DNA of 64,000 bases from Alphaproteobacteria bacterium (GTDB lineage: Bacteria > Pseudomonadota > Alphaproteobacteria > UBA8366 > GCA-2717185). Numbering within the stretch: position 1 is the first letter of the stretch; the number at the start of each line of letters is the position of its first letter. This document shows, in pieces, positions 56,487 through 64,000 of the stretch. Where the stretch lies: contig WLWY01000003.1 of NCBI GenBank assembly GCA_012103325.1, positions 868,001 to 932,000 of the forward strand. Reading direction: 5' to 3'. Both the position numbers and the translations under genes were made by a program. The notes beneath the pieces were generated by a model. The model saw nothing but the letters and a program-made list of their open reading frames with translations. It had not been told where the DNA came from and did not search any database.

Positions 56487-56508
56487 CGCCCTCCCCCGTA
56501 AAAATCCT

Positions 56509-57891
56509 CTAGGACGCAGCAGCGATCCGCTTGCCGTTGCCGATACGACGGTTCTTCAGGAAATCGGCAATCATGAACGACAATTCGAGCGACTGGCTTG
56601 CATTCAAACGCGGGTCGCAATGGGTGTGATAGCGTTCCGACAGTGCCTCATCGCTGATCGCCTGTGCACCACCGATACACTCGGTTACGTCTTGTCCGGT
56701 CATCTCGATGTGGATGCCGCCGGCGTAGCTGCCTTCGGCCTCATGCACTTCGAAGAAACGGCGGACCTCGGTCAGGATGCGGTCGAACGGCCGTGTCTTG
56801 TAACCAGTCTGCGCTTTGATCGTATTGCCGTGCATCGGATCGCAGGACCAGACGACGGTTTTGCCCTCGCGATCGATGGCGCGGATCAGACCCGGCAGAT
56901 GCTCATGCACGTTGTCCGACCCCATGCGCGAAATCAACGTCATCCTGCCTGCCTCGTTCTCCGGGTTCAACGTATCGATCAGCTTCAGGAGCGTGTCCGG
57001 GTCCGAAGTTGGACCGCATTTGATCCCGATCGGGTTCTTCACGCCGCGCAGGAATTCAACATGCGCGCTGTCCGCCTGACGAGTGCGGTCGCCAATCCAC
57101 AGCATATGGGCAGAGCAGTCGTACCAATCGCCGGTCAGGCTGTCCTGCCGGATCAAGGCCTCTTCGTACCACAACAGCAGCGCCTCGTGGCTCGTGTAGA
57201 ACTCCGTCTCGCGCAGTTGTGGCACGGCATCGCCGGTCAGGCCGCACGCCTCCATGAAGGCGAGGCTCTCGTCGATCCGCTCCGACATCTCCGCATACTG
57301 TGCGCCCTGCGGGCTGTCAGCGACGAAGTCGAGGTTCCAGCGGTTGACCTGGTGCAAATCGGCGAAGCCGCCCTGCGCAAAAGCGCGCAGCAGATTCAAG
57401 GTCGCCGCCGCCTGATTGTACGCCTTGACGAGACGGTCCGGATCGGGCTTGCGCCGTTCCGCGTCGAACTCGATCCCGTTGATGATATCGCCGCGATAGC
57501 TCGGCAGTTCGACATCGTCGATGGTTTCGGTCGGGGCCGAGCGCGGCTTGGCGAACTGACCCGCCATGCGCCCGACCTTCACGATCGGGCATGACCCGGC
57601 AAAGGTCAGAACCGTCGCCATCTGCAGCAGCACCTTGAAGGTGTCGCGGATATTGTCGGCGTGGAATTCGGCGAAGCTTTCCGCGCAATCGCCACCCTGC
57701 ATCAGAAACGCCTTGCCTTCGGCGACCCGCGCCAGCCGCGCCTTTAAGTTCCGCGCCTCGCCGGCGAAGACAAGGGGCGGAAATGCGCGCAACGTCGCCT
57801 CGGTCGCGTCCAGTTTCGCCTGGTCCGGGTATTCCGGAACCTGCCCGATCGGCTTGCCCCGCCAGCTGTTTACAGTCCAATTCGCGGTCAT
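56509..57891 (-). CDS. 3-deoxy-7-phosphoheptulonate synthase, class II
   Basis: 460 residues, plant/actinobacterial (type II) DAHP synthase, first enzyme of the shikimate pathway joining PEP and erythrose 4-phosphate. Signatures: [20 protein letters not shown] near residue 65 (metal Cys), [20 protein letters not shown] near residue 113, [20 protein letters not shown] near residue 290, [20 protein letters not shown] near residue 350 and [20 protein letters not shown] near residue 395. The N-terminus [20 protein letters not shown] is standard. Convergent by strand layout with nothing; the sirtuin gene diverges upstream over 165 bp with a dyad. Confidence 0.96.
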   Translation of the reverse strand: MTANWTVNSWRGKPIGQVPEYPDQAKLDATEATLRAFPPLVFAGEARNLKARLARVAEGKAFLMQGGDCAESFAEFHADNIRDTFKVLLQMATVLTFAGSCPIVKVGRMAGQFAKPRSAPTETIDDVELPSYRGDIINGIEFDAERRKPDPDRLVKAYNQAAATLNLLRAFAQGGFADLHQVNRWNLDFVADSPQGAQYAEMSERIDESLAFMEACGLTGDAVPQLRETEFYTSHEALLLWYEEALIRQDSLTGDWYDCSAHMLWIGDRTRQADSAHVEFLRGVKNPIGIKCGPTSDPDTLLKLIDTLNPENEAGRMTLISRMGSDNVHEHLPGLIRAIDREGKTVVWSCDPMHGNTIKAQTGYKTRPFDRILTEVRRFFEVHEAEGSYAGGIHIEMTGQDVTECIGGAQAISDEALSERYHTHCDPRLNASQSLELSFMIADFLKNRRIGNGKRIAAAS

Positions 57892-57958
57892 TTTCGGTCC
57901 CCGCCTTCAGTCGATTCGCAAAAGAGGGTTGCTATACGCCTCCCGCACCCCGTTTTCC

Positions 57959-57993
57959 ACTGAATTTTCATTCGATTCACCGTGGAATTCAGT
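57959..57993. promoter_or_regulatory. Dyad ACTGAATT-N19-AATTCAGT between DAHP synthase and sirtuin genes
   Basis: Perfect 8-bp arms with a 19-base spacer centred in the 165-bp divergent promoter region. Possible operator or weak hairpin; no regulator can be named. Confidence 0.35.
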
Positions 57994-58056
57994 ACAAACT
58001 AATGGACAGTTCCTCATCTTAACCATGCAACCGAGCGCAATCCGGGTAGTCAGCAC

Positions 58057-58818
58057 ATGATAGAATTGGACGTCGAGCTGGAACAATTCCAGTCCCTCTT
58101 GGACGAAAGCAGCCGCGCCGTGGTGTTCACGGGCGCCGGCATCAGCACGGAATCCGGTATTCCCGATTTCCGCAGCCCCGGCGGCGTATGGACGACCAAC
58201 CAGCCCATCGAGTTTCAAGACTTCATGGCCTCCGAGGCAATGCGCCGCGAGACCTGGAAACGCAAGCTCAACACCGATGTCAGTATCCGCTCCGCCGAAC
58301 CGAACCGCGGCCATCGCGCGGTCGAGAAGCTGGTGCGCAGCGGCAAGGTTGCCGCCGTGATCACCCAGAATATCGATGGGCTGCACCAGCAATCCGGCAT
58401 CGCCGATGAAAAAATCATCGAACTGCACGGGAACTCGACCTACGCCACCTGCCTGGATTGCGGCGTCCGCCATGAGCTCAACGAGATCATGCCGTCCTTC
58501 GAGAAAGACGAGTCTCTGCCCTTGTGCAAGGCCTGCAAGGGACCGTTCGTGAAACCGGCAACGATCTCCTTCGGCCAGTCCATGCCGGAACAGCCGATGC
58601 GCGACGCACAGCGGGAGTCGGAAGCCTGCGATCTCTTCATCTCCGTCGGCTCATCTCTTGTCGTCTATCCGGCCACCGGATTCCCCCTCATCGCCAAACG
58701 TTCCGGGGCTCGGCTAGTCATCATCAATCGTGACCCGACCGAACTCGACGCCGCCGCCGACCTGGTACTCAACCGAGAGATCGGCCCCACGTTGGGCGAT
58801 GTGGTGGGCGTCAATTGA
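58057..58818 (+). CDS. cobB: NAD-dependent protein deacylase (sirtuin, SIR2/CobB)
   Basis: 253 residues. Sirtuin motifs: AVVFTGAGISTESGIPDFRS near residue 22, VITQNIDGLHQQSG near residue 105, the catalytic His in KIIELHGNSTYATC near residue 124, four zinc cysteines in two pairs (CLDC and CKAC), KPATISFGQSMPE and FISVGSSLVVYPATGFPLIA near residue 195. It removes acyl groups from protein lysines with NAD. The Ala-x-x-Tyr/Arg signature of desuccinylases is not apparent (MRRETWKRKLN). Its stop overlaps the TTG of the MmgE/PrpD gene. Confidence 0.95.
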   Translation: MIELDVELEQFQSLLDESSRAVVFTGAGISTESGIPDFRSPGGVWTTNQPIEFQDFMASEAMRRETWKRKLNTDVSIRSAEPNRGHRAVEKLVRSGKVAAVITQNIDGLHQQSGIADEKIIELHGNSTYATCLDCGVRHELNEIMPSFEKDESLPLCKACKGPFVKPATISFGQSMPEQPMRDAQRESEACDLFISVGSSLVVYPATGFPLIAKRSGARLVIINRDPTELDAAADLVLNREIGPTLGDVVGVN

Positions 58819-60164
58819 GCGCGACCGACGCGCTTATCGATTTCGTCACGACAGCCGAAGACATTCCGAAACAGGCATGCACCGCTTGCCAAACCTTCCT
58901 GCTCGACAGCCTCGGCGTCGCCGTCGCCGGCAGTGCTGCGCCCTGGGCCGACAAGCTGATCGACATGCAAACGCAATGGGGCACTGGTAGCGATGCGAGG
59001 AGCTGGGTCTTCGGCGCTTCGCTGCCTGCACCCGCCGCGGCGTTCAGCAACGCCTATCAGATTCATAACTCGGAATTCGACTGCATCCACGAGGCAGCCG
59101 TTGTGCATCCGATGGCCGTCACGCTGCCCACTTTGATGGCGGTCGCGGAACGCGAGGGTAATGTCAGCGGTTCGGATTTTCTGGCAGCTCTGACCATCGG
59201 CGTCGATGTCGCGTGCACCATCGGTATCGCCGCGACCGGCGGCATGCGCTTCTTTCGCCCGGCGACTGCCGGTGCGTTCGGCGCGGTGGCGGGAATTGGC
59301 CGTCTGCTCGGTTTTGACACCGAAACCCTGCGCAGCGCGATGGGCGTCGTTTACGGTCAACTTTCCGGCAACATGCAGGCGCACACCGAAGGGTCTGTGC
59401 TGCTCGCCATGCAGGTGGGCTTCAACGCGCGCAATGCGGTTATCGCGTGCGACTTGGCGGCGACCGGCATCGCGGCGCCGCGCGACATGCTGGAAGGTGA
59501 ATTCGGGTACTTCAAGCTATTCGAGGAAAGTCACGCTTTCGAAGCCGCTGTCGAGAGCCTGGGAAAGGTCTGGCAAATTGCGGAAACGGCCCACAAACCA
59601 TTCCCGAGCGGCCGCGCCACCCATGGCGTCCTTGACGCCGTCCTGGAACTTCAGCGGGAAGCAGGGTTCAGCGCTACGGAGGTCTCTCGAATAGAAGCGC
59701 GAGTTCCCTCCCTGACCCACCAATTGGTGGCCCGAACGCCGCAGCCGAGGATGACGCCGAACCAGGCGCGGCTTTGCATCGGCTATGTCGTCGCGCGGGC
59801 CTTGAGAAACGGCACGCTGGGCGTTGAAGATTTCACCGCCCAATCGCTATCGGATCCAGAGACCTTCTCGCTGGCAGACAAGGTCTCGGTCGGAAAAGAT
59901 GAGAACCTGGATCCTAGCGCGCTGTCCCCCATAACAGTCCGGGTCACGTTGCAAGACGGGCAGACGCTCGAACGCACTCAGGACCTAATCTACGGCAATC
60001 CGGCAAAACCGATGTCCCGCGACGGACATCTCGACAAGTTCCGTACCAATTGGACATCCGGCGCGCGCGCGCTTCCAGCCGAGAATGCGGAACGGCTGAT
60101 CGAAGCTATCGATAACATCGAAACGATCTCAGACATGCGAGAGATCGTCGATCTTATTGTTTAG
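58815..60164 (+). CDS. MmgE/PrpD family protein
   Basis: 449 residues from a TTG at 58815 that overlaps the sirtuin TGA (TTGA). The MmgE/PrpD all-helical domain is clear: CTACQTFLLDSLGVAVAGSA near residue 22, NAYQIHNSEFDCIHEAAVVH with PMAVTLPTLMAVAE near residue 80, AATGGMRFFRPATAGAFGAV near residue 140, and HKPFPSGRATHGVLDAVLEL near residue 258. Relatives include 2-methylcitrate dehydratase, itaconate isomerase/decarboxylase and many uncharacterised enzymes, so the substrate is open. Convergent with the glutaredoxin gene 3 bp away. Confidence 0.92.
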   Translation: MSATDALIDFVTTAEDIPKQACTACQTFLLDSLGVAVAGSAAPWADKLIDMQTQWGTGSDARSWVFGASLPAPAAAFSNAYQIHNSEFDCIHEAAVVHPMAVTLPTLMAVAEREGNVSGSDFLAALTIGVDVACTIGIAATGGMRFFRPATAGAFGAVAGIGRLLGFDTETLRSAMGVVYGQLSGNMQAHTEGSVLLAMQVGFNARNAVIACDLAATGIAAPRDMLEGEFGYFKLFEESHAFEAAVESLGKVWQIAETAHKPFPSGRATHGVLDAVLELQREAGFSATEVSRIEARVPSLTHQLVARTPQPRMTPNQARLCIGYVVARALRNGTLGVEDFTAQSLSDPETFSLADKVSVGKDENLDPSALSPITVRVTLQDGQTLERTQDLIYGNPAKPMSRDGHLDKFRTNWTSGARALPAENAERLIEAIDNIETISDMREIVDLIV

Positions 60165-60167
60165 GGC

Positions 60168-60404
60168 TTAGAGACCGAGCAAAGCGTCGATCTTGGCCGG
60201 CTCCAGATCCTGGCCATGCAGTAGCGTGTTGTCGACCTGCAGGATCGGCGAGGTGCGGATGTTCTGTTCGTCGATGAATTCCGCCGCATCCTCATCCATC
60301 ATCAAATCCTTGGCGGTGAATTCAATACCGCGATCCCGCAGATAGGATTTGAGCTGTTCGCATGGCGCGCAAAGCGGTGTTGAATAGACGGTGACATTGG
60401 CCAT
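60168..60404 (-). CDS. Glutaredoxin family protein (CAPC active site)
   Basis: 78 residues from the ATG at 60404 (AAGGA upstream); a longer in-frame reading to 60695 overlaps the selenoprotein gene and is rejected. Thioredoxin fold with the dithiol motif VTVYSTPLCAPCEQLKSYLR at residues 4-23, TSPILQVDNTLLHGQDLEP with the cis-Pro near residue 50. It reduces disulfides or mixed glutathione disulfides using glutathione. The gene begins 2 nt after the selenoprotein stop on the same strand, and glutathione reductase lies upstream, so the three probably form a thiol redox unit. Confidence 0.92.
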   Translation of the reverse strand: MANVTVYSTPLCAPCEQLKSYLRDRGIEFTAKDLMMDEDAAEFIDEQNIRTSPILQVDNTLLHGQDLEPAKIDALLGL

Positions 60405-60406
60405 AG

Positions 60407-61288
60407 TTACACTTTTCCTTGCTGCTTGAGCTGTCGGTACAGCGCCTTTTTCTCTTTCCACTCGCGCTCGGTCTCCGGGTCCTGGAACGGCTGCGCTTCC
60501 GTGAAGATTAGCTCCTTCCATTTCTCGCCGCCGCTCCAGTCGAAGGGCGCGCGTTCGGTCGTGCGGGGTGCCGTCGCGGATTCCAGCAGATCGAGCGCCA
60601 TGGTGAATATCCGCCGTTGCATGTCGAGCCTGGCCGGTTCGCCGACAGGATTGCCGAGCGGGAAGTCCGTAAAGACAAACCGCGCAACGCCGCAATGTTC
60701 GACAATATCGCGGGCGGTGCCGATCACGACGGTTGGGATACCGTTTTCTTCGAGGTGCCGGGCAACCAGACTCACGGTCTGGTGGCAGACGGGTCAGACC
60801 GGTGTCAGAACAGCGACATCGACCTCTTCGTCGCGGCAGCGCGCCAATACCTCCGGCGCATCCGTCTCGCGCGTCTTGCGCTGACTGTAAGCGTTGTAAA
60901 CGCCGTAAAAGGTCGGCGCGACCTCACCGATGCGCCCCTCGGCGGCAGCCTCGTGCATCCGCGAGATCGGGAAGTAAGTGTCTACATCCTCCAGTGTGGT
61001 CGCATACTGATCGAAGTCGGGCGTCTGGCTGTAAAGATCCTCGACGGGCGTATCGGACGGGATTCCATAGACATTCGGCGCCGCACCTTTTTCCAACGGC
61101 GTGCGCTGATCGTCCCAACTGCGGACCGCAATCTCACTCGTTGAGACCAGAACCACCCGCGATTCCGCAAGCGGTTTCTTCAGCGAAGAGAACGGAACGT
61201 CATCGAATTGCGCCCAGCGATAGGGCTTGTCGTAGCCTTGCGACAAGTAATAAGCGCGCGTGCGGTCTATATACTTCACGTGGCTCAC
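60407..61288 (-). CDS. Selenoprotein B family protein (glycine/betaine/sarcosine/D-proline reductase family), selenocysteine-containing
   Basis: One gene of 293 residues if TGA 60796-60794 is read as selenocysteine (Sec165). It starts at a GTG at 61288 with a strong GGAGGG. The upstream part has VKYIDRTRAYYLSQGY and PLAESRVVLVSTSEIAVRSW, then RIGEVAPTFYGVYNAYSQRK, up to VDVAVLTPV. The TGA follows, and the same frame goes straight on as PVCHQTVSLVARHLEENGIP, then TVVIGTARDIVEHCGV and FTDFPLGNPVGEPARLDMQR. The family keeps a redox Sec or Cys exactly here, giving U-P-V-C. A SECIS-like hairpin follows at the right distance. Without readthrough the 164-residue product would lack the redox pair. 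In Clostridia relatives are substrate-binding subunits of reductases; the role in this aerobe-like context is unknown, and co-location with glutathione reductase and glutaredoxin suggests thiol chemistry. Confidence 0.88.
60756..60796 (-). other. UGA selenocysteine codon and bacterial SECIS-like hairpin
   Basis: Minus strand: TGA (60796-60794), 17 bases, then a 5-base loop CGTGA (60776-60772) closed by the perfect 7-bp stem ACCAGAC/GTCTGGT. Below it TGCC (60787-60784) can pair with GGCA (60759-60756) across a bulge. In E. coli fdhF the loop lies at about the same distance, and bacterial SECIS models ask for a G among the first two loop bases, which is met here. Confidence 0.8.
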
Positions 61289-61300
61289 GGTATTTCCCTC

Positions 61301-61362
61301 CTAGTGTGATGATCCTAAAGGTCGTCGCATCAATGCGACGACCTTTAGGATCATCACACTAG
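61301..61362. repeat. Perfect 30-bp inverted repeat upstream of the selenoprotein gene
   Basis: Arms 61301-61330 and 61333-61362 are perfectly complementary with 2 bases between (a 29-bp stem with a TCAA loop in practice). The arm begins CTAGTGTGATGATCC and ends GTCGTCGCAT. The base at 61301 is shared with the GGAGGG Shine-Dalgarno of the selenoprotein gene. On the minus strand it is not followed by a T run, so it is not a standard terminator. Confidence 0.95.
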
Positions 61363-61429
61363 ATTCAAATAGTGAGTGTGCTGATTCACACGAAATTCAA
61401 TCCTTTGAATTTCACGATCAGGACACTAG
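61301..61429. mobile_element. Candidate 129-bp miniature element (MITE-like) with CTAG ends
   Basis: The ends CTAGTGTGATGATC (61301-61314) and, read in reverse complement, CTAGTGTCCTGATC (61429-61416) match at 12 of 14 positions. Inside lie the 30-bp palindrome, GTGTG-N6-CACAC (61376-61391) and GAAATTCAA-TCCT-TTGAATTTC (61392-61413). No coding capacity. A second copy is not present in the window, so mobility is an inference. Confidence 0.45.
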
Positions 61430-61471
61430 CCATGAACAGTCAGTCCAGACTGCCATGCCGCACGAGCGCCA

Positions 61472-62851
61472 TCAATCCGCTGCGGCTTTTTCCGCGTCGT
61501 CCGGCACTTTTTCCCGCATCGTGACGAATTCCTCAGCCGCCGTCGGATGAATACCGACTGTCGCGTCGAATTGCGCCTTGGTCGCACCGCACTTGAACGC
61601 GATACCGACACCTTGCGTCGTTTCGCCCGCATCCGGTCCAACGATATGAAAACCGACGACACGGTCGCTGGCACGGTCAACGATCAGCTTCATGAAGGTC
61701 TGCTCATCACTGCCAGTCAACGTGTGCTTCATGGGCTTGAAGGACGAGGTGTAAATGTCCACCGCGCCATAGGTTTCGCGAGCTTGCGCTTCGGTAAGCC
61801 CAACGGTCCCGATGTTCGGCTGGCTGAAAACCGCCGTCGGCACATCCGCGTAATCCATCGTCCCTGAACCGCCACGGAACAAATTGTCCGCCAGCACCAT
61901 GCCTTCGGCTATCGCGACTGGCGTCAAAGCGATGCGGTCGATGACATCGCCAATGGCGTAGATGGAATCGACAGACGTCTTGAAGTAATCGTCGACGACG
62001 ACAGCGCCCTTCCCGTTCAGTTCGACACCGGCTTCTTCCAGACCAATGCCACGGGCGTTCGGATCGCGGCCCGTCGCGTACATAATGACGTCGGCTTCCA
62101 TTTCACTGCCGTCTTCCATCTCCGCCAGCAATGCATCGCCACGTTTTTCAATCCGGGCGATATTGGTATTGAACTGGAGATCGACACCCTTCTTGCGCAT
62201 CTCGTCGGCAAGGAAATGCCGGACATCGTCATCGAAACCGCGCAGGAAATGCGGACCGCGATAGAGTTGAGTAACCTTACTGCCGAGGCCATTGAAGATA
62301 CCGGCGAACTCGACCGCGATATAGCCGCCGCCCACGACAATCACCCGTTTCGGCAAATCGTCGAGAAAGAACGCTTCGTTCGACGTGATCGCGTGCTCCT
62401 TTCCGGGAATATCCGGCACGGATGGCCAACCGCCAGTCGCGACCAGGATGTACTTGGCGGTATAGGTCTTACCATTCACGGAAACCGTATGCGGATCGAC
62501 GACCGTTGCTCTGCCCTCATGAAGGTCTACGCCGGCATTGCCGAGCAGTCGGCCATAAATTCCGTTAAGGCGCTCAATTTCCTTGTTCTTGTTGGCGATC
62601 AGGGTCGGCCAATCGAACTTACGCTCGCCCACGGTCCAGCCGAATCCGGCAGCATCCTCGAAATCTTCCGCGAAGTGCAATGCATAGACGAGCAGCTTCT
62701 TCGGTACGCAGCCGACATTGACGCAGGTCCCGCCGAGATAGCGGTCTTCCGCGATCCCGACCTTTGCCCCGTAACTCGCCGAAATCCGCGCCGCTCGGAC
62801 GCCCCCTGAGCCCGCACCAATGGTGTACAGGTCATAATCATACTCGGCCAT
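61472..62851 (-). CDS. gor: Glutathione-disulfide reductase
   Basis: 459 residues. FAD motif [20 protein letters not shown], the redox disulfide Cys43/Cys48 in [15 protein letters not shown], the NADP domain [20 protein letters not shown] near residue 170 with following basic residues ([13 protein letters not shown]) favouring [25 protein letters not shown] near residue 300, and the C-terminal catalytic [11 protein letters not shown] near residue 440. It keeps glutathione reduced. It lies upstream of the selenoprotein and glutaredoxin genes on the same strand, with 183 bp of repeat-rich DNA between. Confidence 0.95.
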   Translation of the reverse strand: MAEYDYDLYTIGAGSGGVRAARISASYGAKVGIAEDRYLGGTCVNVGCVPKKLLVYALHFAEDFEDAAGFGWTVGERKFDWPTLIANKNKEIERLNGIYGRLLGNAGVDLHEGRATVVDPHTVSVNGKTYTAKYILVATGGWPSVPDIPGKEHAITSNEAFFLDDLPKRVIVVGGGYIAVEFAGIFNGLGSKVTQLYRGPHFLRGFDDDVRHFLADEMRKKGVDLQFNTNIARIEKRGDALLAEMEDGSEMEADVIMYATGRDPNARGIGLEEAGVELNGKGAVVVDDYFKTSVDSIYAIGDVIDRIALTPVAIAEGMVLADNLFRGGSGTMDYADVPTAVFSQPNIGTVGLTEAQARETYGAVDIYTSSFKPMKHTLTGSDEQTFMKLIVDRASDRVVGFHIVGPDAGETTQGVGIAFKCGATKAQFDATVGIHPTAAEEFVTMREKVPDDAEKAAAD

Positions 62852-63005
62852 CGCTCTTCACCCTTCGCTGAATTCTCCGCATCAGCGACACATATAGGGC
62901 CGGCGTTGCGAAAAAGGAATAAAACTTCCGCGAGCCGCCCGCGAACTATGATTTGTCCGACACCTGACGTAGCATCTCCGGAGACTTCCAACAGGGGAGA
63001 CCATC

Positions 63006-63293
63006 ATGGCCAAAATCGCACTGATCGTGGAATTCAACGTCAAAGCGGAGCATCGAGTAGCGTTTATTACATTGCTGCGCGAACATGCGGAAGGCACGGT
63101 GCAGGAAGAGGAGGGCTGCGTGCAGTTCGACGTCCTCCTGCCGAATGAAAACGGTCGCGTTTTCCTCTACGAGGTCTATCGCGACGAAGTCGCATTAAAG
63201 GCGCATATGGCCTCCGAAAGGCTCGCGAACACGCGCAGCAGCTACGACGGCTGGATCGACGACCGAACGATCCATGTATGCACGGTGGGTTAG
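63006..63293 (+). CDS. Antibiotic biosynthesis monooxygenase (ABM) domain protein, putative quinol monooxygenase
   Basis: 95 residues, one ferredoxin-like ABM barrel half: ALIVEFNVKAEHRVAFITLL, then REHAEGTVQEEEGCVQFDVL and VFLYEVYRDEVALKAHMASE. This matches the YgiN-like group, cofactor-free monooxygenases of quinols, though some members only bind small molecules. GGGGAGA lies 8 nt before the ATG. Divergent from gor and convergent with the GNAT gene 10 bp away. Confidence 0.9.
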   Translation: MAKIALIVEFNVKAEHRVAFITLLREHAEGTVQEEEGCVQFDVLLPNENGRVFLYEVYRDEVALKAHMASERLANTRSSYDGWIDDRTIHVCTVG

Positions 63294-63303
63294 CAACAAC
63301 CCA

Positions 63304-63807
63304 TCACGGTGATAGCGGGCATTCCAGTGTCTGCATCGTGATCGGACGATCCCAATCCGTGTTTTCAAAGGTTCCTGTTTCGATGAATCCGTGTCGGTCG
63401 TATAGTTTCCGCGCCGCATCGAGGCCGGCAAAGGTCGTTAGCCAGACACCCGAATAGCCCCGGTTTCGGCAAAACGACATCGCCGCATCCATCAACTGCG
63501 CGCCGATGCCGCGCCCGGTGATTTCTGGGTCAGCGATGAACCAGCGCAGATGGGCGCGGTTGTCTGCACCCTCCCCATCGATCGTGATCGAGCCGACCAT
63601 TTCATCGTCCAGCCAGGCAAGCCAGAGTCCGTCCCTGTCCGCATCAAAGCGTGTCAGGAACCCCGCCATTTCGGCGGCGACATCGCTCTCGAACCCGATA
63701 TCAAAACCCCATTCAGCCCCATAATAGCGACCATGCAGCTCGACGGTCTTGCCCAGGCCGCCCGGCCGATACCCCGTCAGCTTGATACTTTTTGTGCCCT
63801 GCACCAT
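63304..63807 (-). CDS. GNAT family N-acetyltransferase
   Basis: 167 residues. The acetyl-CoA site is in HLRWFIADPEITGRGIGAQL then MDAAMSFCRNRGYSGVWLTT around residues 88-125, followed by LDAARKLYDRHGFIETGTFE. The N-terminal part (PGGLGKTVELHGRYYGAEWG) is the form found fused to or beside MarR regulators in some bacteria, but no MarR domain is present here. Substrate unknown. It is divergent from the TetR gene over 115 bp containing a dyad. Confidence 0.9.
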   Translation of the reverse strand: MVQGTKSIKLTGYRPGGLGKTVELHGRYYGAEWGFDIGFESDVAAEMAGFLTRFDADRDGLWLAWLDDEMVGSITIDGEGADNRAHLRWFIADPEITGRGIGAQLMDAAMSFCRNRGYSGVWLTTFAGLDAARKLYDRHGFIETGTFENTDWDRPITMQTLECPLSP

Positions 63808-63824
63808 GACTAAATCTCAAAAAA

Positions 63825-63837
63825 TGAATCTGATTCA
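63825..63837. promoter_or_regulatory. Dyad TGAATC-T-GATTCA, candidate TetR operator
   Basis: A perfect 6-bp inverted repeat with a 1-base centre in the AT-rich region between the GNAT and TetR genes, 18 bp upstream of the GNAT start. Confidence 0.4.
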
Positions 63838-63922
63838 CTTTATCGAACGAATCTAATAATATCTAACCCTATGATTCGAATTCTGATGGGAATTTTCCTA
63901 TAACTGCTCATAAGAGGCATAT

Positions 63923-64000
63923 TTGGCTTATCGAAAAACCGCACGCACGGAGGCCCGCAAAGCCGATATTCGGCGGCGTTTGCTTGATGTCGCCCGCCGG
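63923..64000 (+). CDS. TetR family regulator, N-terminal fragment (cut by window edge)
   Basis: 26 codons from a TTG at 63923, with AAGAGG five bases upstream, open to the window end. The residues (AYRKTARTEARKADIRRRLL, then DVARR) are the typical basic lead and first helix of a TetR DNA-binding domain. No ATG is available nearby. Too short for a target or ligand to be inferred; the divergent GNAT gene is the likely target. Confidence 0.65.
   Translation, partial: MAYRKTARTEARKADIRRRLLDVARR

Noticed and set aside
60407..60775. Apparent separate 122-residue gene starting at a GTG at 60775
   Set aside because: It is the in-frame continuation of the upstream frame across TGA 60796-60794, the GTG lies inside the SECIS-like loop, and there is no Shine-Dalgarno. 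It is treated as part of the selenoprotein.
61301..61362. The long inverted repeat as the gor terminator
   Set aside because: No T run follows it on the minus strand; it leads straight into GGAGGG and the selenoprotein start. The stem is also much longer than a normal terminator.
1..64000. tRNA, rRNA, CRISPR arrays, riboswitches
   Set aside because: I saw no cloverleaf, rRNA segment, regularly spaced repeats or known riboswitch core in the gaps. A covariance-model scan could still find something small.

Overview
The window looks like chromosomal DNA of a Gram-negative alphaproteobacterium, probably a marine Rhodospirillales-type lineage. The block purC-purS-purQ-purL-bolA-grxD, the rpsD/trmJ neighbourhood, class II DAHP synthase and many marine-style catabolic genes (BCCT carrier, hydantoinase pair, CoA transferase, MmgE/PrpD) support this. 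The placement rests on gene content and order only. I see no rRNA, tRNA, CRISPR array or intact insertion sequence.

Layout. 0-8 kb: the 5' part of an enolase-superfamily gene, a pentapeptide-repeat protein, then a minus-strand operon (M19-like dipeptidase, BCCT carrier, unknown 566-residue protein, DUF3726 protein) divergent from a LysR regulator; a betaine-related role is likely. 8-12.7 kb: purine operon with bolA and a CGFS glutaredoxin, closed by a terminator. 12.8-17.3 kb: otnK-otnC-otnI (four-carbon acid sugars) translationally coupled to a TauD/TfdA dioxygenase and convergent with an NAD-dependent epimerase. 17.4-19 kb: rpsD with a clear promoter and terminator, and trmJ. 19-22 kb: an alpha/beta hydrolase split by an in-frame TGA and a class III cyclase split by a one-base frameshift. 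22.3-28.8 kb: an ammonium/glutamine block of KGA-type glutaminase, Amt and GSII, divergent from a SARP-type regulator. 28.9-31.7 kb: a decayed catabolic cluster (frameshifted amidohydrolase, VOC protein, cupin, 5'-truncated SDR) joined to a sulfotransferase remnant. 31.8-36.7 kb: an AT-richer glycan operon (flippase, pyruvyl transferase, two GT4 enzymes). 37-46.4 kb: mixed oxidoreductases, a second flippase, amidase, cysS and a CoA transferase. 46.5-60.2 kb: a SPINDLY-type glycosyltransferase, nadE, a deacetylase-hyuA-hyuB operon, a nicotinate phosphoribosyltransferase, DAHP synthase, a sirtuin and MmgE/PrpD. 60.2-62.9 kb: glutaredoxin, selenoprotein and glutathione reductase on the minus strand. 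63-64 kb: a small monooxygenase, a GNAT protein and the start of a TetR regulator.

The strongest unusual signal is at 60407-61288. Two apparent minus-strand ORFs are one gene of the glycine/betaine-reductase selenoprotein B family read through an in-frame TGA. The TGA sits in a U-P-V-C redox motif and is followed at the right distance by a bacterial SECIS-like hairpin. The gene lies between a glutaredoxin and glutathione reductase, and a perfect 30-bp inverted repeat, part of a possible 129-bp miniature element, touches its Shine-Dalgarno sequence. A second theme is gene decay: four loci between 19 and 32 kb carry single disabling changes or truncations.
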